NCBI GenBank assembly: GCA_013178375.1 | Contig: JABLXQ010000014.1 | Span: 124,001-188,000 of the forward strand | Source of the DNA: Gammaproteobacteria bacterium | GTDB taxonomy: Bacteria > Pseudomonadota > Gammaproteobacteria > Pseudomonadales > Ketobacteraceae | Direction: 5' to 3' | DNA: 64,000 bases | In this document: positions 50,965 through 61,500 of the stretch, in pieces | Layout of the letters: each line of letters starts with the position of its first letter | How positions within the stretch are numbered: position 1 is the stretch's first letter | The notes under the pieces: model-generated | The model's input: only the letters and a program-made list of their open reading frames with translations | The model's database searches: none | Told to the model about the DNA's origin: nothing | Position numbers and translations under genes: made by a program

Positions 50965-51620
50965 ATCACGGCGAAACCGCATATGGCTTGTGGTCTCTGG
51001 TCATTCTCAATTCAGCGATATTCATCCTGTTCGCCTTCAGTTTTTTCAAGCCGGCGACTGCGCGCGATTGGCGAACGTTTGGAGCATTTGCATCGTTCAT
51101 TGTTGCCCTGTTCGTAGAGATGTATGGCTTTCCGTTAACGATATATCTGCTGTCGGGCTGGTTGCAGACCCGGTTTCCAAATCTTGATCTACTTTCGCAC
51201 AACGCGGGACACCTGTGGTCTACCTTGCTGGGAGAAAAGGGCAACCCGCACTTCGGTGTTCTGCACATCGCGAGCTATGCACTCCTTGGCTTGGGGTTTT
51301 ATCTTCTGTCCATCGCCTGGAATGCGCTGTACCACTCGCAACGCCATCATTCACTCGCAACGACAGGACCCTACGCACACGTTCGCCATCCGCAGTATGT
51401 CGCCTTCGTGATGATCCTGCTGGGTTTCCTGCTACAGTGGCCAACGCTGCTGACACTGCTAATGTTCCCGATACTGCTGGTGATGTATGGGCGCTTGGCC
51501 ATTACCGAAGAAAACGAAATGCGCAAAAAGTTTGGTGCAATGTATGAAACCTACGTTCAAAAGACTCCCAGGTTCATACCCAGCTTAGTTGGTAAATTTG
51601 GTGATCAGACACGGGGATAA
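50961..51620 (+). CDS. ICMT-like integral membrane methyltransferase
   Basis: 219 residues, about five membrane segments. The C-terminal region TGPYAHVRHPQYVAFVMILL and EENEMRKKFGAMYETYVQKT is the isoprenylcysteine carboxyl methyltransferase/phospholipid methyltransferase signature. Substrate unknown. Such genes recur beside DUF2933 and copper ATPases in resistance islands, suggesting membrane-lipid or thiol modification under metal stress; that role is inference. Confidence 0.85.
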   Translation: MNHGETAYGLWSLVILNSAIFILFAFSFFKPATARDWRTFGAFASFIVALFVEMYGFPLTIYLLSGWLQTRFPNLDLLSHNAGHLWSTLLGEKGNPHFGVLHIASYALLGLGFYLLSIAWNALYHSQRHHSLATTGPYAHVRHPQYVAFVMILLGFLLQWPTLLTLLMFPILLVMYGRLAITEENEMRKKFGAMYETYVQKTPRFIPSLVGKFGDQTRG

Positions 51621-51623
51621 TCC

Positions 51624-54035
51624 ATGAATACCAAGCATACTCACACTGCAAGCACCACGAAAATCGAGGTGTCCAATGCGCCCAGAGATCCGGTGTGCGG
51701 CATGGAGGTGACCGGGAACTCTGAATTTCGTCACACTCATCAAGGTCGGACCTATTATTTTTGCAGTCAACACTGCCAGGCAAAGTTCATTTCTAATCCG
51801 GCCCAGTATTTAGCGAAGGCAACCACAAATACAGTTACCCCAAATGAGAGTATCCACACCGCCACGCACCATCATCATACCGCCGGTGTGGCGTCAGATG
51901 TCTATCCGTTACCTGCGACGAAAAGCGGTGGCAGTACGATTTATACCTGTCCCATGCATCCCGAGATCCGGCAAGATCACCCCGGCAATTGCCCAAAGTG
52001 CGGCATGACCCTGGAGCCCTTGCTGCCAGAGCTCGATGAGGACGAAAATCCGGAACTGCGCGACTTTCAGCACCGGTTCTGGTGGACCCTTCCACTCACG
52101 ATCGTAGTCACAATACTCGCAATGTTCGGGCACAAGCTGCACTGGTTCGACGCCCGCACCCAGACCTGGATTGAACTCGTTCTGACGTTGCCCATTGTCC
52201 TCTGGGCCGGATGGCCATTTTTCCTGCGAGGCTGGCAGTCTGTCATCCACCGCAGCCCCAACATGTGGACGCTGATCAGCCTGGGCACGGGCGCCGCATT
52301 CGTCTACAGCCTGGTAGCAACCCTGGCGCCGCACGTGTTCCCGGATTCTTTCGTCTCGATGGGACGGGTCGCGGTGTACTTCGAGGCGGCAGCGGTCATC
52401 ATTTCGTTGACCTTGCTGGGCCAGCTACTTGAACTCAAGGCCCGCTCGCAAACGTCCGCTGCCATCAAGTCACTGCTTGGTTTGGCACCCAAAACCGCCC
52501 GCCGCATTCTGGACGATGGCACTGAAGAAGATGTGCCGCTCACACATGTCCATGTAGGCGACCAGTTGCGGGTCCGGCCCGGAGAAAAAGTTCCAGTGGA
52601 TGGTACGGTGACTGAAGGCAGCAGCGCGGTGGATGAATCCATGCTGACGGGCGAGCCAGTGCCCGTGACCAAACGAGTGGGCGACAAAGTGATTGGTGCG
52701 ACGCTGAACATCAATGGCGCAATCGTGATGCGATCCGAGCGAGTGGGTTCGGAAACCATGCTATCGCAAATTGTGCAGATGGTGGCGCAGGCACAGCGTT
52801 CCAAGGCACCCATGCAACGCATGGCAGATGTGGTGGCGGGCTATTTCGTCATGGCGGTGGTTTGCATTGCCGTTCTGACATTTCTTTCCTGGGGCTTTTT
52901 CGGACCAGAACCACGCTGGGTATTCGGGTTAATTAATGCGGTGGCCGTGCTGATCATTGCATGCCCCTGCGCACTGGGTCTGGCTACTCCAATGTCCATC
53001 ATGGTCGCTACCGGACGGGGTGCCACGAAAGGCGTACTCTTCCGCGATGCGGCTGCGATCGAACACATGCGCAAGATCGACACACTCATCATCGACAAGA
53101 CCGGCACACTGACGGAAGGACGCCCTGCATTTGATCGTACGGTGGCGGCGCCGGGGTTCACCGAAGCGGAGGTCTTGCGTCTGGCCGCAAGCCTGGACCA
53201 GGGCAGCGAACATCCTCTGGCTGATGCGATCGTTCAGGCTGCCCGTGAACGGGGTTTGACTCTGGATAAACCGGACGAGTTCGAATCAGGTTCAGGTATT
53301 GGAGTACGCGGCAATGTGGCCGGGCACACGCTCGCGCTGGGTAATACAACATTGATGCAGCAACAGGACGTCTCGGTTGGCGTATTGGTGCCACAGGCTG
53401 AAGCCCTGCGAACCGAGGGGGCCAGCGTGATGTACCTTGCCGTGGATGGAAAATTGGCGGGCTTGCTTGCGGTGTCAGACCCGATCAAGGCCAGCACTCC
53501 GGAGGCGTTGTCTGCACTGAAGGCAGCAGGTTTACGAATCATTATGGCAACAGGAGACGGCCTTACCACAGCAAAAGCGGTCGGTGCGCGCCTGGGCATC
53601 GATGAGGTACATGGCGAGGTCAAGCCTGCGGATAAATTACAGCTGGTCGAAAAACTGCAGCGAGAGGGACGTATCGTTGCCATGGCGGGTGATGGCATTA
53701 ACGATGCGCCGGCACTGGCCAAGGCCGATGTCGGAGTGGCGATGGGCACTGGCACCGACGTGGCCATGAATAGCGCGCAGGTCACCCTGATAAAGGGCGA
53801 TTTACGGGGCATTGTTGTGGCACGCACTTTGTCTGAGGCCACTGTGGATAATATGAAGCAGAACCTGGCATTTGCGTTCCTCTACAACGCGCTGGGCATC
53901 CCCATTGCGGCAGGCGTGCTGTACCCGCTGACAGGATGGCTGCTATCACCCATGATTGCGGCATTGGCGATGAGCTTCAGCTCTGCATCCGTAATAGGCA
54001 ATGCGCTACGCCTTAGAGGTCAAAAACTTAGGTAA
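51624..54035 (+). CDS. copA: Cu(I)-exporting P1B-type ATPase with YHS and heavy-metal domains
   Basis: 803 residues. The N-terminus has a YHS domain (about 20-65; [20 protein letters not shown]) and a zinc-ribbon-like metal domain (about 110-135; [20 protein letters not shown]) in place of the usual ferredoxin-like MXCXXC domains. Eight membrane segments, CPC at about 447 ([12 protein letters not shown]), Asp491 in DKTGTLTEG, the HP motif SEHPLADAI and [10 protein letters not shown], with YN and MSxSS in the last segments ([18 protein letters not shown]), as expected for Cu(I) export. Last gene of the copper operon. Confidence 0.95.
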   Translation: MNTKHTHTASTTKIEVSNAPRDPVCGMEVTGNSEFRHTHQGRTYYFCSQHCQAKFISNPAQYLAKATTNTVTPNESIHTATHHHHTAGVASDVYPLPATKSGGSTIYTCPMHPEIRQDHPGNCPKCGMTLEPLLPELDEDENPELRDFQHRFWWTLPLTIVVTILAMFGHKLHWFDARTQTWIELVLTLPIVLWAGWPFFLRGWQSVIHRSPNMWTLISLGTGAAFVYSLVATLAPHVFPDSFVSMGRVAVYFEAAAVIISLTLLGQLLELKARSQTSAAIKSLLGLAPKTARRILDDGTEEDVPLTHVHVGDQLRVRPGEKVPVDGTVTEGSSAVDESMLTGEPVPVTKRVGDKVIGATLNINGAIVMRSERVGSETMLSQIVQMVAQAQRSKAPMQRMADVVAGYFVMAVVCIAVLTFLSWGFFGPEPRWVFGLINAVAVLIIACPCALGLATPMSIMVATGRGATKGVLFRDAAAIEHMRKIDTLIIDKTGTLTEGRPAFDRTVAAPGFTEAEVLRLAASLDQGSEHPLADAIVQAARERGLTLDKPDEFESGSGIGVRGNVAGHTLALGNTTLMQQQDVSVGVLVPQAEALRTEGASVMYLAVDGKLAGLLAVSDPIKASTPEALSALKAAGLRIIMATGDGLTTAKAVGARLGIDEVHGEVKPADKLQLVEKLQREGRIVAMAGDGINDAPALAKADVGVAMGTGTDVAMNSAQVTLIKGDLRGIVVARTLSEATVDNMKQNLAFAFLYNALGIPIAAGVLYPLTGWLLSPMIAALAMSFSSASVIGNALRLRGQKLR

Positions 54036-54222
54036 TGTCCTGCGGACAGGATTCAGCGCAGTAATTCCAGCCGAAAATTGCCAGCGGAGCTATCTGAATT
54101 GTGAGTAAATTCGCTTACTACCGTTTTTTGGAAATTAGAATGACATCGTATTGATCTAGGAAACCTCTGAACCAGTCCGCGATTTTGGCGTAATGCCCAA
54201 AATTTCCCGGGAGCGCCCGACC

Positions 54223-54440
54223 ATGGATCAGATCAGTTTTGACAAAGCCGAGATTAACCACAAAAAGAGGAATACCCGGCGCGAGAAGTTTCTCGAGCAG
54301 ATGGACAAACTGATCCCTTGGACGTCATGCTGTGCATTCATTGCATGCAGCTGTTCCACAACCTGAGCGATCTGGCCATAGATGACGCACTCAGTGAAAT
54401 CGAATTGATGCGCCGGGTTGCCGGGCTTTCGCTTGCTTTG
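54223..54440 (+). pseudogene. IS5-family transposase remnant with internal deletion
   Basis: 54223-54321 encodes [20 protein letters not shown] then [13 protein letters not shown], the N-terminus of an IS5 transposase. Immediately after, in another frame, comes [20 protein letters not shown] and [16 protein letters not shown], a region normally about 30 residues further on. The rest is absent and the sequence runs into a glucan-phosphorylase fragment of opposite direction. Confidence 0.8.
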
Positions 54441-54465
54441 GTTTGTTGTCCTTCCGGTGACAGAC

Positions 54466-54636
54466 TTGGGTGCGAATAGCCGCAGCGTGAGACCAGCGTA
54501 ACGCCCACCATCGGTATTGCCATGTCGACTGCAGAGCGCAGCATGTCGCCGGCAAGCATTCCCAACCCGCCACTATAGGTAGGAATATCGGCTTCTATCG
54601 CAATTTCCATCGAGAATAAGCGATCCTTGCTGACAT
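54466..54636 (-). pseudogene. Alpha-glucan phosphorylase N-terminal fragment, frameshifted
   Basis: Minus-strand sequence encodes MEIAIEADIPTYSGGLGMLA then GDMLRSAVDMAIPMVGVTLV, characteristic of the glycogen/starch phosphorylase start. The natural ATG at 54636 gives MSARIAY but is out of frame by one missing T before SMEIAI. After about 48 residues the homology ends at the IS5 remnant. Full-length relatives exceed 500 residues. Confidence 0.75.
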
Positions 54637-54673
54637 CAATTGAGATGAATGGGTAAATTGTTTCTGCATTGAA

Positions 54674-54931
54674 TTAACCCGGTTTTTTGAGGTGTTCGTC
54701 GTTTTGAAGTTGTTGCGCTTGAGCTAGAAGTTGATTGACAGTGCGCTCCGCCTCCAGCCAATCTGCACAGGCCGACTCGGCATCTCCGCCAAAGCCACTC
54801 TGCTCCGCAAGGTAGTACGCAGCTTCAGCAATCATGGCGTGTCGGATGTCTTCTGTAACCGCGTTTGCGCATGTGTGTTGGAGTGGAGCGGTCAATTGCT
54901 TTTTTCTTTGCGATACGGAGGATGTGGTCAT
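54674..54931 (-). CDS. DUF2934 family protein
   Basis: 85 residues with AAGGAG before the ATG. The central IAEAAYYLAEQSGFGGDAES followed by ADWLEAERTVNQLL is the DUF2934 pattern; a Lys/Gln-rich N-terminus and C-terminus flank it. No signal peptide. Members are often encoded near glycan-metabolism genes, consistent with the adjacent phosphorylase relic. Function unknown. Confidence 0.8.
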   Translation of the reverse strand: MTTSSVSQRKKQLTAPLQHTCANAVTEDIRHAMIAEAAYYLAEQSGFGGDAESACADWLEAERTVNQLLAQAQQLQNDEHLKKPG

Positions 54932-55138
54932 GGTGTTCTCCTTTTTTCATTAAATTAGTTACTCACAAATGAAATAATGAAAACCATTCAAATTAAATGT
55001 TTTGACATACATTGCTTTTACAAGATGCGTCCATTTTTATCAGCTCTATCTCCTGTGACTTCATTCTCAAAATGCATATTCCCTTTTTTGAGATTTCCCC
55101 TTATAGCGCTTCACCTACAACTTTTAATTTGTAGATAT

Positions 55139-55534
55139 TTACTGCTTGCCCATCGCTTCCATCTCATGTTCATTTGCCATCTGCTCGTATTCAGACGCTT
55201 GCTTTTCAAAGGCGCTGATCAATCGGTCACAATGGCGTTCAAAGCCTGAATATCTATTAAGGCTGCCAGGCGAACCGGGGAGATTTTTTGTAGCGTTTTT
55301 ATAGGACGTTTTTAGGGATTCATGATACTCAATCTGTTTTTTTGCCTTTTCAGCCTCGGCTTTGTAATAGGCCGCAATGACTTGATGATTTTCGGGCTTT
55401 GTGGGCAGATCTATGATCAATTTTTCGATGTCAACCTGCGCAGCGCTTGACGGCGCAGGCTCTGCCATGGAAAGTGCCGGTATTGAAACCAATAGACCTA
55501 ACAGCAAACAACGTGCGATGGATTGGATATTCAT
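55139..55534 (-). CDS. Small exported coiled-coil protein
   Basis: 131 residues from ATG 55534 (AGGAGC upstream). A signal peptide (CLLLGLLVSIPALSMAEP) precedes a mostly helical mature part rich in Lys, Glu, Tyr and His (AAYYKAEAEKAKKQIEYHES, EKQASEYEQMANEHEMEA). One cysteine (FERHCDRL). I do not recognise the family. It lies downstream of the DUF411 gene in the same direction and may be part of the metal-stress operon. Confidence 0.75.
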   Translation of the reverse strand: MNIQSIARCLLLGLLVSIPALSMAEPAPSSAAQVDIEKLIIDLPTKPENHQVIAAYYKAEAEKAKKQIEYHESLKTSYKNATKNLPGSPGSLNRYSGFERHCDRLISAFEKQASEYEQMANEHEMEAMGKQ

Positions 55535-55608
55535 GATGAAGCTCCTGTTCATGGTTGGTGTTATTATCTGCAACAATCAAAAATGACTTTGGCTTTTTGC
55601 AGATAAAT

Positions 55609-56100
55609 TCAGTGTTGTGAGTAAATGCGTATTTCGCCTTGTTTGGTCACCAGCATGACCTGATAGGGATCGTGGCGACCGTCCATTTCCATCCCTGGGC
55701 TGCCCACCGGCATGCCCGGCACCGACAAACCCGCAGCATCCGCAGGCTTTTCTGTCAAAAAGCGTTTCACATCGTCGGCGGCGACATGGCCTTCGAAGAA
55801 ATAGCCGTCAATAACTGCCGTATGGCAGGACTGAATTTCGCTACTTATATTATGTTGCGACTTGACAACGCTAAGGTCCTGGCGATCTTCGACTTTGATT
55901 GTAAAACCCACCTGCTCCATATGGTCTACCCATTTTTCACAACAGCCACACGTAGGTGATTTATACACGATCATTGTACTCCGCATTGCAATCCGATCCT
56001 GATCATCGGCAGTGTCACATCCAGCAAGGAGCGACAATGTCGAAATGACGATCCAAATACTTTTGCGGCCATAAATTGTCAACATGCTTTTATCCGCCAT
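55609..56100 (-). CDS. DUF411 metal-binding lipoprotein
   Basis: About 163 residues from ATG 56100; an alternative ATG at 56085 gives a compact lipoprotein signal (lipobox LLAGC), and earlier in-frame starts overlap the ATPase gene. The DUF411 signature is clear: VYKSPTCGCCEKWVDHM at the start of a thioredoxin-like fold, then HTAVIDGYFFEGHVAADDVK and GLSVPGMPVGSPGMEM. DUF411 proteins accompany copper resistance genes. It follows the P2A ATPase directly. Confidence 0.88.
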   Translation of the reverse strand: MADKSMLTIYGRKSIWIVISTLSLLAGCDTADDQDRIAMRSTMIVYKSPTCGCCEKWVDHMEQVGFTIKVEDRQDLSVVKSQHNISSEIQSCHTAVIDGYFFEGHVAADDVKRFLTEKPADAAGLSVPGMPVGSPGMEMDGRHDPYQVMLVTKQGEIRIYSQH

Positions 56101-56113
56101 TTCAGTGTCTGAG

Positions 56114-58555
56114 TTAAGTGCCTGCTTGGTGCGATTTTTCAGTTCCATTTCCCAAGCGGACAACCACCTTCACCATCTCTGTAATGACGAGAGGAATCAA
56201 TCCAATTGCCAATGAAAGCATGCAGTCTTCCAAACTGAGATCATGTATTTCAAATAGCGCTTGTGTTGCAGGTATATGATGAATGCCTAACTGAACAACA
56301 ACCGATACCACCACAATTCCGAACAGACGCATGTTGGTAAATATCCCGATTTCCCAGAACGGCAAGCTGCTACGAGCGGAAAAAGCTCGAAACAACTCAG
56401 CAAAGACCAAAGTGGTGAATGCAAGATTACGTGCTTCGTTCAAATCCCTGTTTTCCAGCGCCCAAACAAATACTGCTAACGCCACTGACGCCTGAAGGAG
56501 CCCCGATGCCAAAATACGAATCCATTGCGGTCTTCCCAAAATGGACTCGCGGGGATCGCGCGGTGGACGCTTCATGACGTTGCGATCAAGGGGATCGGTT
56601 ACAAGCGCCAACGCGGGCAAACCATCCGTCACCAGGTTAATCCATAGCAAATGCAGCGGCAGCAATGGCAGGGGCAAACCCAACAGTGCTGCAGAAAACA
56701 TCAGCATGAGCTCTCCAGCATTCCCGGCTAGCAAATAAACCAGCGTCTTACGGATATTGTCAAAAATGCCCCGGCCTTCCTCCACGGCAGCCACAATGCT
56801 TGCGAAATTATCATCGGAAAGCACGACATCCGCTGCTTCACGGGTTACCTCGGTTCCGTTTTTCCCCATGGCAATGCCAATGTGGGCTTCTCGCAGCGCA
56901 GGCGCGTCATTAACGCCATCTCCAGTCATTGCAACGATTGCGCCCTGTTCCTTGAATTTTTTTACAATTTTCAGCTTGTCTTCCGGCGTGGCTCGCGCAT
57001 ACACCAACTCCTGCGCAGCTTCGCCTTTCTGCAGAAGACCCAGTTCAAGCGCTATCGCCTGGGCTGTTATCGGATGGTCGCCTGTAATCATGACTGTACG
57101 AATGCCTGCACTCCGGGCAGAGGCGATGGCATCAATGGCTTCTGTGCGTGGCGGGTCGGCAATACCCGTCAATCCCACCAGCTCCAGTTCGTTTTCTTCC
57201 CTGCCTTCACCGACTGCCATGGCAAGCACGCGCAGGCCACGACTGCTCATGTCCGCATTGGCTGCAAGCGCTGCTGAATTGTCGCCTCGACAAAGCGGCA
57301 ACAGCAAATCGACGGCACCTTTCACATAAAGTACGCCATCCGAGCGCAGGATTGACATGCGTTTGCGATCGGAATCAAAGGGATTTTCCATTACACGCGG
57401 TCGCTGCTGCTCTATGTTCTTGCGATGTATTCCACGTGCCGCTGCCGCCATCAGCAAAGCCACTTCTGTTGTATCACCCACTCCACTGCGCTCGTCTTGC
57501 GCCAGCTCTCCATTGCAGCACGCTGCGGCTACGTCCAGAAGACGCACATGGTCGGCACCCCACAGTTCGCGCACCGCCATTACACCTGTTGTCAGGGTGC
57601 CAGTCTTGTCGGTGCAGATGACCGTGGTGCATCCCAATGTCTCTACCGCAGGAAGACGGCGTACCAGTACTTTTCGTGCCGCCATGCGCTGCACGCCAAC
57701 TGCAAGCGCGATTGTAACAACGGCGGGCAGGCCTTCCGGCACAGCTGCAACGGCCAGGGAGACCGCTGAAAGAAACACTTCCAGCAAGGGTGTACCGCGC
57801 ACAACACCTAAAATTGCCACTGCTGTCACAATGCCAAGGCAAATAAACAGGAGACTTTTACTGACGCGTGCGAGACGCTGTTGCAGCGGTGTCGCTTCAT
57901 CCTGCACTGATGCCAACAGATGGGCTATTTTTCCCAACTCAGTGGCCATGCCCGTGGCAGTAATTCTGGCCACCGCAGTACCGCTTACAACAGCCGTACC
58001 AAGAAAGATGCTGTCGTGACGCTCTGCCAGGGGCGCATTGACGGCTACCGGTAATATGGATTTTTCAGATGGCTGACTCTCTCCAGTCAAAGCGGCTTCG
58101 TTGACAGAAAGCGAATGGGCCTCAAGTAAATGCGCGTCCGCTGCCACAACATCGCCAGCTTCAATCAGCAAAATGTCACCAGGAACCACTTCTATTGCGG
58201 GTATAATCTTCATGGTGCCATCGCGCAGCACACTTGCCCGTGGAGCCGTCATCGATCGCAGGGCATTGACCGCTCGCTCTGCGCGATATTCCTGAAAGAA
58301 TCCGACAAAAGCATTAATAATGACTATTGACCCAATGGCGACCGCATTGGTTGTTTCACCTAGCACCGCTGACACCACACACGCCCCCAGCAGCAACCAG
58401 ATAACAGGGCTCTTGAACTGCCCGGCCAACAATAGCCATGGCGGTATCACGGCAGCGTGTTGAATTTCGTTGGGGCCAATGCTAGTCAATAGCTCGGCGG
58501 CCTCAGACGAACTGAGGCCAGTGATTGCTTTCGTGGCTGGTATTGGGTCATTCAT
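56114..58555 (-). CDS. P2A-type cation-transporting ATPase
   Basis: 813 residues, start overlapping the upstream RND gene stop by 4 bp. N-terminal cation-ATPase domain, phosphorylation Asp316 (CTDKTGTLTTG), GDGVNDAPALREAHIGIAMG, and transport-site motifs AVPEGLPAVVTIAL (M4) and NLVTDGLPALAL (M6) of the Ca/Mn (PMR1/SERCA-like) subfamily. The CPC motif of heavy-metal P1B ATPases is absent. Its fusion into a Cus-type operon is unusual; Ca, Mn or another divalent ion are all possible. Confidence 0.9.
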   Translation of the reverse strand: MNDPIPATKAITGLSSSEAAELLTSIGPNEIQHAAVIPPWLLLAGQFKSPVIWLLLGACVVSAVLGETTNAVAIGSIVIINAFVGFFQEYRAERAVNALRSMTAPRASVLRDGTMKIIPAIEVVPGDILLIEAGDVVAADAHLLEAHSLSVNEAALTGESQPSEKSILPVAVNAPLAERHDSIFLGTAVVSGTAVARITATGMATELGKIAHLLASVQDEATPLQQRLARVSKSLLFICLGIVTAVAILGVVRGTPLLEVFLSAVSLAVAAVPEGLPAVVTIALAVGVQRMAARKVLVRRLPAVETLGCTTVICTDKTGTLTTGVMAVRELWGADHVRLLDVAAACCNGELAQDERSGVGDTTEVALLMAAAARGIHRKNIEQQRPRVMENPFDSDRKRMSILRSDGVLYVKGAVDLLLPLCRGDNSAALAANADMSSRGLRVLAMAVGEGREENELELVGLTGIADPPRTEAIDAIASARSAGIRTVMITGDHPITAQAIALELGLLQKGEAAQELVYARATPEDKLKIVKKFKEQGAIVAMTGDGVNDAPALREAHIGIAMGKNGTEVTREAADVVLSDDNFASIVAAVEEGRGIFDNIRKTLVYLLAGNAGELMLMFSAALLGLPLPLLPLHLLWINLVTDGLPALALVTDPLDRNVMKRPPRDPRESILGRPQWIRILASGLLQASVALAVFVWALENRDLNEARNLAFTTLVFAELFRAFSARSSLPFWEIGIFTNMRLFGIVVVSVVVQLGIHHIPATQALFEIHDLSLEDCMLSLAIGLIPLVITEMVKVVVRLGNGTEKSHQAGT

Positions 58556-61500
58556 TCTGCACCTACCCTAAGATCAAAATCCCCCCTGGCAAACTGGTAA
58601 CGGCGCCAGAAGGTATAGGCCGCTGGCAATACCAGTAGTGACAAAAACATGCAGGCCCACAAACCGCCCACCACCGGGGCAGCCGTGCGTGCAGAAAGAT
58701 CCGCGCCAACGCCTGCTTCCCACAGCAGTGGCATCAATCCCAGCACAGTGGTTGCCACCGTCATCAGCATGGGGCGCAGACATTTGGCGGCGCCTTCTAT
58801 CACGGCGTCATCCACATCGCCGGGCTGGCGCATGTTGCCGTTTTGTACGCGCGCCAGAAACGCCTGATCCAGATAGACCACCACCACGATGCCGGTCTGC
58901 GCGGCCACACCTCCAACGGCAATAAGCCCCACCCAGACCGCCGTGGACAGGTTGTAGCCGAGCAATGCCAGCAGCCAGATACTGCCGGCGATGGCAAACG
59001 GCAGACTCAGCAGCACCAGCAGCGTCTGCGGCACGCCCCGCATCGATAAATACAGCAAGGCGACAATCAGTACGAACGTGAGCGGCAACACTACCCGCAT
59101 GCGCGCCTGCATGTCGGCCATGAACTCATACTGTCCGGTCCATTGCAGGGAATAGCCGGGCGGCAGAGCAAAACGTTGGCTGACCAGCTGCTTCGCATCG
59201 TCAACCCAGCCACCCAGATCGCGCTGCGTATCGTCAATATCGGCGAATACATATCCCACCAGCACGCCATTCTCATCCTTGATCATGGGTGGCCCGGTGA
59301 CGACACGGACATCGGCCAGAACACCGAGCGGAACGGCGGTGCCGGCTTGGCGAAAACGCTCAGCCACGTCCGGGTCAGTCACCGCTCCCATGGGCGCAGA
59401 TGAAGCCGGCATGGAAGCCGCACTGCCAGAACGGCGCGCACCGCCGCTACCCATTGCCATGCCGCCACTGCCACCGCCACTCATCGCAGGGGCGGCACTG
59501 CTGCCGCGACCAGATCCGCCGATTTCGGGTTCAGCGATGGCAGCCATACCGGGAACCTGCACTGGCAACGCACGCAGGGCTTCCGGATCGGCGCGAAAAT
59601 CCGCTGCGTAGCGCAGGCTCACCGAATAGCGGGCGCGGCCATCGATGACGGTCGACACCGGCATCCCGCCCACCGCAGCTTCCACCACATCCAGAGTGTC
59701 GCGCACCGTGAGCCCGTAGCGGGCGATGGCTTCGCGATCCGGAATGATGTCGACGTATTCCCTTCCGGTCTGCCGTTCGGCAAATGTGCTGCGCGTACCG
59801 GGGACTTCCCGCAGCAAACCTTCAAGCTCGATCGACAGCCGTTCGATTTCAGCCAGATCAGCGCCAAAAACCTTGATGCCGACGGGCGTGCGCACGCCGG
59901 TGGTCAGCATGTCGATGCGGGTACGGATCGGCGGTGCAATGGCCATCTGATAACCCGGCATTTTCAGTGCCGCATCCAGCGCTCGCACCAGTTCCTGCTG
60001 GGTGCGCGGCCGCGCCTCCGGCCACACTGTTCGCAACGCGATTTTCAGCCACTCGGGTGCCCAACTGCTGTACCAGCGCGACTTTTCAAACAATGGCCAT
60101 TCGTCACGGGGTTTCAGCGAAACCACGATTTCATTCATGTCCAGCTGGGCCGGATCGGTTGCCGTTTCCGCACGTCCGGTTTTGCCATGCACGGATTCCA
60201 CCTCGGCAAAACTTTTGATGATGCGATCCTGTGCATTGAGCGCACGCCTGGCTTCCTCGATGGAAATACCGGGAAAGGTCGTCGGCATCACCAGCAGGGA
60301 ACCTTCATCCAGCGGCGGCATGAATTCCGATCCCAGCTTCAGCATGACCGGCACGGTACCGATCATGACGGCAAACGCCGCCACCATTACCGCAATGCGC
60401 CAGCGCACGACAGCGCGCACGACAGGCCGATACAACCGGCTCAGAATACGGTTGACCGGATTTTCAGCCTCGCTGCGAAAACGCCCGCGCAACAGCCAGA
60501 CCATCAACGGCGGTGCCAGGGTGATGGACAGCACCGCAGCGGCGAACATGGCGAAGGTCTTGGTGTACGCCAGCGGTGCGAACAGGCGCCCTGCCTGACC
60601 GGCCAGTGTAAAAATCGGCAGGAAACTCACGGTGATCAGCAGCAGGGAAAAAAATATCGGCCGCCCGACTTCCTTGCAGGCGTCGATGATGATGCGCCGG
60701 CGATCGGCGCCCGGCGGTGCCGCGGCCAGACGGGTGTGGGCATTTTCGATCAGCACGATGGCAGCATCGGTCAACTCACCCACGGCAATGGCAATGCCGC
60801 CCAGTGACATGATGTTGGAGGTAAGCCCGAGATAGCGCATTGCAATGAATGAAAACAGAACCGAGAGTGGCAACACAATCATCGCCACCATCGCTGAACC
60901 AGCATGCATCAGGAACACCAGACAAATGACGGCGACAATGACGCCTTCCTCGATCAGGGTTTTGCGCAACGTGTCGATGGAACCCAGGATCAGTTCGGAG
61001 CGGTCGTAGGTGGGAACCAGTCGCACACCCTCAGGCAATGAAAGTCTGGCGATCTCATCCTTCACTGCCTGCACCACATCCAGCGCATTGGAACCGATAC
61101 GCATCACGACAATGCCGCCCACCGCTTCACCCCGACCATTCCAGTCGGCCGCGCCGCGCCGCATATCGGGGCCGAATTGCACGGTCGCCACGTCCCGCAA
61201 CCGGATCGGATTGCCGCCGGCAGACACTGACACCACACTCGCTTCCAGATCTGCCAGCGTGCGTACATAGCCACGGCCGCGCAAAACGAATTCACGCCCG
61301 GCCTGTTCCAGCACGCGGGCGCCGACTTCCGCATTGGCATCGCCAACCGCGCGCGTGATATCGGCAATGCTCAAACCGAACGCGGTCAGGCGATCAGGGT
61401 CGAGCAGGATCTGATACTGGCGCTCGAATCCGCCCAGTGACGCAATTTCCGCAACGCCCGTAACAGCCTGCAACGCAGGCCGCACCGTAAAATCCTGCAG

